Below are positions 43,951-49,845 of a stretch of 49,845 nt of DNA, piece after piece. The translations under genes and the position numbers were made by a program. Within the stretch, counting starts at the first letter, position 1. Every line of letters starts with the position of its first letter. Location of the stretch: positions 1 through 49,845 of the forward strand of contig CAZGFD010000028.1 in assembly GCA_964525045.1 (NCBI GenBank), given 5' to 3'. The notes under the pieces are model-generated. The model saw only the letters and a program-made list of their open reading frames with translations, searched no databases and was not told the DNA's origin. This stretch comes from G020348185 sp964525045 (GTDB taxonomy: Bacteria > Nitrospirota > Nitrospiria > Nitrospirales > UBA8639).

Positions 43951-43985
43951 GTGAGGAGGGGTCTGTTGACCCCTTCTCACTTTTT
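43951..43985 (+). terminator. terminator-like hairpin between fibre genes 5 and 6
   Basis: GTGAGGAGGGGTC - TGTT - GACCCCTTCTCAC, thirteen pairs with one G-T, followed by TTTTT. It ends gene 5 transcription, or attenuates transcripts that start at the TTGACA just upstream. Confidence 0.8.
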
Positions 43986-44022
43986 GCGTTTCTTAATCAG
44001 TTACCACAAGGAGGTCTAATTT

Positions 44023-44910
44023 ATGCGAAGATTGTACCAAAATCTGGCCGTATTGGGATGTGTGTTATTGTTGACATCCCCGGTTTGGGCCCTTGAGGCC
44101 CTGGAGGAGGAGGATCTGGATCGGATTTCCGCTGCAGGCGATCCTACGGTTATTGATGTCGAGGCCACCAATGGAACGGCCACGGCAGCCTACCTGGATG
44201 ATACCCAGTATAAGCTTGATTTTAACGTTCCGGAGGCCCAATCGGGAATTCGGTCGTTGACTCTGATGAACATTGTGGGTGAAGCGCAAGTCCTGCAAAA
44301 CCTCAACCTCCTATCAGCTTCTCAAAATGTTGGGGGCACCAACCAAGAGAATTTCAGCGCCCAGAGTTGGGGGAGCACCTTGCCGGATCCTGACACCGTC
44401 AAATCGGTTAGCGCCAGCGCAGCGGCCCCTGGCTGTATAGCCGCCGCAGTTTTATATGGTTGTGCCGGCGGCCCGGGCTTATTCTTTGGAGGGGATGGTA
44501 AGAATGGAGATGCCGCGGCGGCGGTTGACACCAAAATTACCGAAGCTGCCAGTGCCTCTGCGGACGTGATCGTAAGAGCCAAAACAAGAGGAGATACGGG
44601 TGGGGATGCCGTGGTTGCTGTCAATAATGCTGGAAAGTATGAGTTAGCCTTTGACCATACTGAGGCTCAAAAGGACCTCGCTACGCTCTTTTTCGCCAAT
44701 GTGGTAGGTCGCGCTCAGATGGCCCTCAATTTGAACCTCGCGGCAGGTTCCGTGGGATTGGTTCCGGGATCCAGTGAGACATTTGCGGATCCCATCGGAG
44801 GCAACGCAGGCATAATTAATCAAAGCAATACAGGTCTTCAATTCCGGGGGACTCCATTAGTGGGATCAACCGGTACCTCAGGAGGACTCACCGCAACGGT
44901 TACGAATTAA
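44023..44910 (+). CDS. divergent fibre-type subunit (possible minor subunit or nucleator)
   Basis: 295 residues, exported (signal peptide LAVLGCVLLLTSPVWA). Acidic motif EEEDLDRISAAG ends at G39. Two repeats again: SLTLMNIVGEAQVLQNLNL and ATLFFANVVGRAQMALNLNL, which follow the ALTxNNxxGxNQ pattern but lost the polar N/Q ladder. It keeps C-x8-C (CIAAAVLYGC) and QSWGS. It lacks the PTFF end. AAGGAGG precedes the ATG. In Fap operons a second, less abundant subunit (FapB) seeds the fibre; this gene could play that part. It begins the set 44023-48573, in which genes are 18-30 bases apart or overlap. Confidence 0.7.
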   Translation: MRRLYQNLAVLGCVLLLTSPVWALEALEEEDLDRISAAGDPTVIDVEATNGTATAAYLDDTQYKLDFNVPEAQSGIRSLTLMNIVGEAQVLQNLNLLSASQNVGGTNQENFSAQSWGSTLPDPDTVKSVSASAAAPGCIAAAVLYGCAGGPGLFFGGDGKNGDAAAAVDTKITEAASASADVIVRAKTRGDTGGDAVVAVNNAGKYELAFDHTEAQKDLATLFFANVVGRAQMALNLNLAAGSVGLVPGSSETFADPIGGNAGIINQSNTGLQFRGTPLVGSTGTSGGLTATVTN

Positions 44911-44936
44911 CTTTAGAAGTATAGGAAGTACCGGAG

Positions 44937-45947
44937 ATGAAAGTTTTTCTTTCGATTTTGTCAATTTCCATGCTTTCGACAATTTGGCTGGGCCCGGGTA
45001 TCGCTGGAGGGGCCCAGCTTCTCTCGGATGACGAACTGGACGAAGTGACCGCGGCGGGGTCGGTCGATTATTCCATTGATTTTATTGGTAATAGTAATCT
45101 TATTTTGGGTACCACGCCGACCCCTGGCGTGGTGTCTACACCCCTAGGACTAACCTCAGCGTTGTCATCTGTTTCCGCGGCCGCGGCCGCCGCGGAGGCG
45201 GCAAAGGCGGTCAGCGGGATTGCCGGGTTGGCTGTTGCATCGGATGCCGTCTCAACGGCCGCGACGGCACTGACGGATACTTCTAACACGATTAGTCTAA
45301 ATTCCCTCAACGCAGGGAAGGCTACCCTCTCAGCCGCAGCCACCCTTTTGAATAGTGTTCCTCTCGAACAACACACCCCTGCGATAATTGATGCGGCGAA
45401 TAAGATTGACCAAGCCGCGGCTTCGTTGAACCAAGCTGCCTTTAACACCAAGGCGATTGAGCTGAACACTGCCGTTAAGGCCGTTGAGGCAGTAAAGGTT
45501 GCCCTTAGCACGTTGCCAGAGATTGGCGGGGAGATTGATCATTCTTCAGCAATTGACGCGGCGGTTAAATCGATTCAAACTGCAAAAAACGCGATTAACG
45601 AAGCTGCCCAGGCCCAGAAAGCTTCAGGTGGTGGATCTCAGACAGCGTTTGTCCTGAAAGAGGGTGGCGATGGAAGTCTTGATCCAATTTTGAGAATTAA
45701 TTTTAATTCAGGCAGAACCGTTGGGTCAGCCGACATCATTCCTTTAGTGACCAGAGGGGGACCGAGTCAACCTGGATTGGACGCATTGAATCTTGATGGT
45801 GCGGCTATCGCGGGTCCGAATGGATTACTCCCTCTTACCGTTGTCGCAGAAACGTTGATGTTGAACATGAATATTTGCTACTTCTGCCGCGCGGATAAGA
45901 TTATCCAAACCAATAACGGATATGTCGTTCCTATTTATGCCCGGTAA
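44937..45947 (+). CDS. Ala-rich secreted protein with C39-type propeptide and C-terminal CxxC
   Basis: 336 residues. Signal peptide (FLSILSISMLSTIWLGPGIAG) and SDDELDEVTAAG ending at G41, the same motif as the subunits. Residues ~75-255 are Ala-rich and helical, with heptad-like A-x-x-A-x-x-x spacing (VSAAAAAAEAAKAVSG, SAAATLLNSV). The C-terminal 90 residues differ: FVLKEGGDGSLDPIL, then AETLMLNMNICYFCRADKII with CxxC and VVPIYAR. In Fap, FapE is a minor fibre component of uncertain role; the position before the peptidase is comparable. Overlaps the peptidase gene by 26 bases. Confidence 0.65.
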   Translation: MKVFLSILSISMLSTIWLGPGIAGGAQLLSDDELDEVTAAGSVDYSIDFIGNSNLILGTTPTPGVVSTPLGLTSALSSVSAAAAAAEAAKAVSGIAGLAVASDAVSTAATALTDTSNTISLNSLNAGKATLSAAATLLNSVPLEQHTPAIIDAANKIDQAAASLNQAAFNTKAIELNTAVKAVEAVKVALSTLPEIGGEIDHSSAIDAAVKSIQTAKNAINEAAQAQKASGGGSQTAFVLKEGGDGSLDPILRINFNSGRTVGSADIIPLVTRGGPSQPGLDALNLDGAAIAGPNGLLPLTVVAETLMLNMNICYFCRADKIIQTNNGYVVPIYAR

Positions 45948-47112
45948 AGCCCTTTCACCTTTTCTTGGCCGATTGGGAATAACCTTTGTCTTGTTGGTCG
46001 GATTGATGGGTACGGAGGCCTATGGAGCGGGTGTAAGCCTGCTCCTAGACTCCGGCCCTCTTGGAAGTAGGGTGAATAAGCGGGTCAAGAGCTTGCTGGA
46101 ATTACGCCAGGAACGGGTCATTTTACAGAACCTGGACTATTCCTGTGGGGCGGCTGCGCTCGCGACCGTGTTGCGACATGGCTTCGGATCCGACGTGACA
46201 GAGCGCGAGTTAATTTCTCTGATTTTCGTGTTCGGGCAAACTCCCAAATCCGGTATTAAAAAATATTTCAAGCGGCAGGGGTTCACCCTCTTAGACTTAA
46301 AACGTGCGGCTCGGGCTAAGGGATTTCCGAGTATTGGGTATAAAGGAATGGAACTTCAGGATCTGACCGATATTTTGTCCGTCGATCGGCTACCGATCCT
46401 CGTTCCTATTCGGCCCTTAGGGTATAACCATTTTGTCGTCTTAAAAGGAATTTATGGAAGCCGAGTGTATATGGCTGATCCCGCTTTTGGGAACAAAAGT
46501 ATGAAGATCCATCAATTCCTGGATGTCTGGATCGATGGCATTGGGTTTATTATCAAACCCAAACCGACCTTGGCAAAAGTTAATAGAAAAAACGGCTTAG
46601 CCAGAAACGATTATGGTATAGAGATTGTAAGTGAACAGGAATTAGCGAGTATTTCCGCTGCAGGGTTGGCTAAGGGAATGATGGGAGCCAAAACCAACCG
46701 AAATTCCGATTTGTTACGGGCGAGTGATCGTGAACTCGAGGAGATCGCCGCGGGCCAGGAAAAAGTCACCGATGAAGAAAAGGCACGAGTCGCGGATATA
46801 GAAGCCGGTCTTGCCAAGGGTGCATTGGTTCCAGGAGTCGATACGTCTCTTGAGGATACGCCTTCCGAAACTATTCTTAATTTTGATCCGGAAGGAGAGT
46901 CGGTGGAATACTGGCGTGTGCAACGGTTTATTCTTGACCCTGGGACGATCCCGGGTGTTGATGTGAATAAGAATGTCTTGCCGATCATCTCCGGGAGTGC
47001 GGGTAGCAGAAGTATTGTCACATTCTTCGAATTACAAAACTTCGGTGGCCGAATCCAATTCGGAGAGCCAGCTGGTAATTTCTTCCCCGACCTTGGGGGA
47101 CCAATCCAATGA
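45922..47112 (+). CDS. C39-family cysteine peptidase (FapD-like) with C-terminal extension holding substrate-like motifs
   Basis: 396 residues. N-terminal signal or anchor helix (ITFVLLVGLMGTEAYGAG). C39 domain ~60-215: catalytic Cys75 in NLDYSCGAAALATVL, His170 in GYNHFVVLKG and Asp186 in MADPAFG, in the right order. No ABC transporter domain, so it is a stand-alone periplasmic or membrane-facing enzyme as FapD is. After the domain, ELASISAAG (240-248) and ELEEIAAG (271-278) copy the substrate motif of the seven upstream proteins, and a further ~115 residues follow. Starts at 45922 inside the previous gene; a second ATG at 45937 is possible. Predicted to trim the subunit propeptides after the AAG motif. 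Confidence 0.85.
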   Translation: MSFLFMPGKALSPFLGRLGITFVLLVGLMGTEAYGAGVSLLLDSGPLGSRVNKRVKSLLELRQERVILQNLDYSCGAAALATVLRHGFGSDVTERELISLIFVFGQTPKSGIKKYFKRQGFTLLDLKRAARAKGFPSIGYKGMELQDLTDILSVDRLPILVPIRPLGYNHFVVLKGIYGSRVYMADPAFGNKSMKIHQFLDVWIDGIGFIIKPKPTLAKVNRKNGLARNDYGIEIVSEQELASISAAGLAKGMMGAKTNRNSDLLRASDRELEEIAAGQEKVTDEEKARVADIEAGLAKGALVPGVDTSLEDTPSETILNFDPEGESVEYWRVQRFILDPGTIPGVDVNKNVLPIISGSAGSRSIVTFFELQNFGGRIQFGEPAGNFFPDLGGPIQ

Positions 47113-47130
47113 GCGCGCAGTTCGTAAACA

Positions 47131-48573
47131 GTGGGAATTAGCACGCCTCAAACTTCCTTTGCCACAACCGGGAGTTGGGTTTTCTGTTTCCTTCCTATTT
47201 TTCTCTTTTTCCTCCCAGCCTCAACATTAGCCTTTGATCCTTGGGTTTCTTCACTGGACCCGGACCCTGTCATCCTTGCACAGGCCCAAACTCCTCCTAC
47301 TTCAGAACCCACGTCTCCGCCGATTGATGATCAACCAGCCACAGGAGATGAGGAAGAGGAAGAAGAAGAGGGACCAGCCAGAATTCCTCTGGCGGGGGTC
47401 CAACAAGGAGGTGTGTTACTTCAGCGAGACCAGCTCGTGTTGGAACCGACACTGGCGTATGGCTTTTCATCGAATTCCCGTCTAATATTGACCGGATTCA
47501 GTATTCTTCCACTCCTCGTCTTAGGCACGATTGAAGCCGAAAAAGTTGATCAGACAACATTTTCCCCGGCCATCGGTTTTCGATACGGTATCAGAAGGGG
47601 GATTCAAATGGACTTTCGACTCCCTGGTGCCCTTATCAATACGACCCGTACTCGAGTTCTCAGCGATGAGACCGGACAGCGTTCGGTGAGTGGTGAAAGT
47701 TCTGGCATTGGTGACGTGTCCTTTGGTCTCAGCTATCAATTTCTTTATGAGCGCGCTTGGTTTCCTGATATGGTCTTCCGATTGGGAGGCTCGGCTCCGA
47801 CTGGAAGAAGTCAATTCGACATTTTCGAAGACATCATCGCAACCGGTCAGTTTGAAACCATTGATCAATTTGAGGAGCAGTTGACGGCTCAAGGAACGGC
47901 GCTGGGATCTGGTCGGTGGTCTGTCGATGCCACCATTACCGGTGTGAAGGCTCTTGATCCGGCCATCCTTTTTGGCACGGTGGGATTCAGGTATTCTCCG
48001 CCAACCACTGAGACGGTGCTGCGACTAACGGCCAACCCCACCAATCCCAGAGAAATTATTGTCGTACCACAGGAGTCAGAACTCGGGGGGACCAGCGGCT
48101 TCAGTGTGAGTCTGGGCATGGCCATATCCTTAAACAACCAATTGTCCATGAACTGGTCCTTTGCCCAAAATTATAGATTTTCCGTGGAATCGAACGGTCA
48201 AAAAGTTCCAGATTCGCAGGTGAATGCCGCAAGTTTTAATATGGGTTTTAATATCGCGGTCACTCCGCGTATCACGACGAATATTCAGGGATCAATCGGT
48301 ATTACCCCTGATGCTCCCGATTTCGGATTTAGCCTGACCGTCCCGGTATCTTTCACCAACGCCTTAGGATCGACGATCACCTGGATCAAAGAGCACAGAC
48401 CATTCAAATCGAAACCAGCCCCCTCCATTCCTGAGGAGGAACCAGATGGCCTTGGGGAGTCAGAAACTCCAGCTCCGCCGACACAAAAGGAACCTGCGAC
48501 GGATACCTCCGCCCCGCCCAAAGCTGGAAATGGAAATAATGGGCCTCCCTCGACCAAGGAGCCGCAAAAATAA
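47131..48573 (+). CDS. outer-membrane beta-barrel protein (FapF-like, Phenol_MetA_deg-type)
   Basis: 480 residues. GTG start at 47131, 18 bases after the peptidase stop and the only possible start in the frame; no clear ribosome site, so coupling is likely. Signal peptide (FCFLPIFLFFLPASTLAF), a Pro/Glu-rich linker (~45-80; EEEEEEE run), then a barrel domain: LEPTLAYGFSSNSRLIL, FRYGIRRGIQMDFRLPGA, GIGDVSFGLSYQFLYER, DMVFRLGGSAPTGRSQF, with alternating residues to about 430. The GIGD.SFGLSYQ and APTG blocks match the porin family that includes FapF, which exports subunits through the outer membrane. Unusually, a ~55-residue Pro-rich tail follows the last strand. Confidence 0.75.
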   Translation: MGISTPQTSFATTGSWVFCFLPIFLFFLPASTLAFDPWVSSLDPDPVILAQAQTPPTSEPTSPPIDDQPATGDEEEEEEEGPARIPLAGVQQGGVLLQRDQLVLEPTLAYGFSSNSRLILTGFSILPLLVLGTIEAEKVDQTTFSPAIGFRYGIRRGIQMDFRLPGALINTTRTRVLSDETGQRSVSGESSGIGDVSFGLSYQFLYERAWFPDMVFRLGGSAPTGRSQFDIFEDIIATGQFETIDQFEEQLTAQGTALGSGRWSVDATITGVKALDPAILFGTVGFRYSPPTTETVLRLTANPTNPREIIVVPQESELGGTSGFSVSLGMAISLNNQLSMNWSFAQNYRFSVESNGQKVPDSQVNAASFNMGFNIAVTPRITTNIQGSIGITPDAPDFGFSLTVPVSFTNALGSTITWIKEHRPFKSKPAPSIPEEEPDGLGESETPAPPTQKEPATDTSAPPKAGNGNNGPPSTKEPQK

Positions 48574-48874
48574 GGGTAAAGTCCCTGGTTCAACGGTTTG
48601 CCTTAAAGGAGAGGCACCAGGGTATAGTGCCTCTTCGGCCAATGGCAATAGGGTACGTGTCTTAGAGAAGGAAGGGGAGTGTGAAATTGGCCGGAGCTCG
48701 ACTCACGGTTGTCGCGCGCCCCATGCCGGGTTTCTAGGTAGGCGGCAGCACCTGCCTGTCCGAAGCCGCTCTGGTGGAGGCAGATGAGATGCTGCAGCAA
48801 CTATTAAGAAAAGGGGATCAAGAAAAGAACCCCCCAGGGCATATCAGATGCCCTGGGGGGTTCTTTGTTAATAT
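48574..48874. other. intergenic between fibre locus and rRNA
   Basis: About 300 bases, no gene seen. A seven-pair hairpin GAGGCAC/GTGCCTC lies at 48611-48633 without a T-run; it may end the fibre operon weakly. The rRNA terminator is at 48825-48865. Confidence 0.5.
48825..48865 (-). terminator. rRNA operon terminator (perfect 18-bp stem)
   Basis: AAGAACCCCCCAGGGCAT and its exact complement, separated by ATCAG. On the minus strand it is followed by TTCTTTTCTTG-type U-rich sequence. It lies ten bases past the 5S end. The palindrome could stop plus-strand transcripts from the fibre locus too. Confidence 0.92.
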
Positions 48875-48990
<116 letters not shown>

Positions 48991-49030
48991 AATTCGGTAT
49001 TATTGACCATGTCTATCAAGAGCAAAATGA

Positions 49031-49845
<815 letters not shown>

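Noticed and set aside
39019..48573. Class II bacteriocin (double-glycine) cluster
   Set aside because: Products are 260-340 residues with Sec signals, and there is no ABC transporter with a C39 domain or immunity gene; a fibre system fits better.
48446..48787. Plus-strand open frame after the porin
   Set aside because: It begins inside the porin tail in another frame, is rich in Arg and Pro, and crosses a hairpin; no ribosome site.

Overview
The window is about 50 kb of a Gram-negative bacterial chromosome of medium GC. Outer-membrane genes (an MlaA-type lipoprotein, several lipoproteins, a beta-barrel porin) show two membranes. The gene order (universal stress protein with PCP_red domains; metK-ahcY; argDFGH running into lysA-dapA-dapB; hemL) and several proteins look most like Nitrospirota, genus Nitrospira or a close relative. 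That placement is inference from gene content; no marker search was run. There is no CRISPR array and no sign of a prophage. The right end is an rRNA operon (5S and the 3' part of 23S, minus strand). The left end cuts into a gene that also contains a 100-N scaffold gap.

Layout. 1-4.6 kb: the C-terminal part of an M36 (fungalysin-type) secreted peptidase with PASTA repeats, a secreted YcnI-like protein and a REP-associated transposase (RAYT). 4.8-9.0 kb: two signalling proteins (receiver-PAS-PAS-PAS-GAF-PAS without a kinase; receiver-histidine kinase). 9.4-12.5 kb: AI-2E-type permease, MlaA lipoprotein, CopD-like membrane protein. 12.5-16.0 kb: a radical SAM/SPASM protein translationally coupled to a USP/rubredoxin/PCP_red multidomain protein. 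16.5-20.6 kb: metK and ahcY behind a possible pseudoknotted leader RNA, then a fatty-acid desaturase. 20.8-31.3 kb: a long run of arginine and lysine biosynthesis genes (argD, argF, argG, argH, LptM-like lipoprotein, a 27-codon small ORF, a B12-binding-type radical SAM protein, lysA, dapA, dapB) with a REPIN-like element between lysA and dapA. 31.5-36.8 kb: small and lipoprotein genes, hemL, a TPR protein.

The most striking region is 36.9-48.6 kb. A sigma-54-type activator with a degenerate receiver is followed, in the opposite direction, by five tandem paralogues of about 262 residues, two divergent relatives, a Sec-exported C39 cysteine peptidase and an outer-membrane beta-barrel protein. 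All seven putative substrates carry a signal peptide and then an acidic motif of the form [DE][LM]xx[VI][ST]AAG, which resembles the leader recognised by C39 peptidases. Each of the five main subunits contains two imperfect N/Q-rich repeats (ALTxNNxFGxNQ...) and a conserved C-x8-C hairpin. The layout (repeat subunits, C39 peptidase, barrel porin) matches the logic of the Pseudomonas Fap functional-amyloid operon. I read it as a diverged Fap-like fibre secretion system with an expanded subunit set. The peptidase itself carries two copies of a substrate-like motif in a C-terminal extension, so it may process itself.

Dispersed non-coding repeats are common: GAAACCY-type heptad repeats in at least six intergenic spaces, a REPIN, and two hairpin elements. 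Frames, starts and motifs were read by eye; family names rest on motif recognition and were not checked by a database search.
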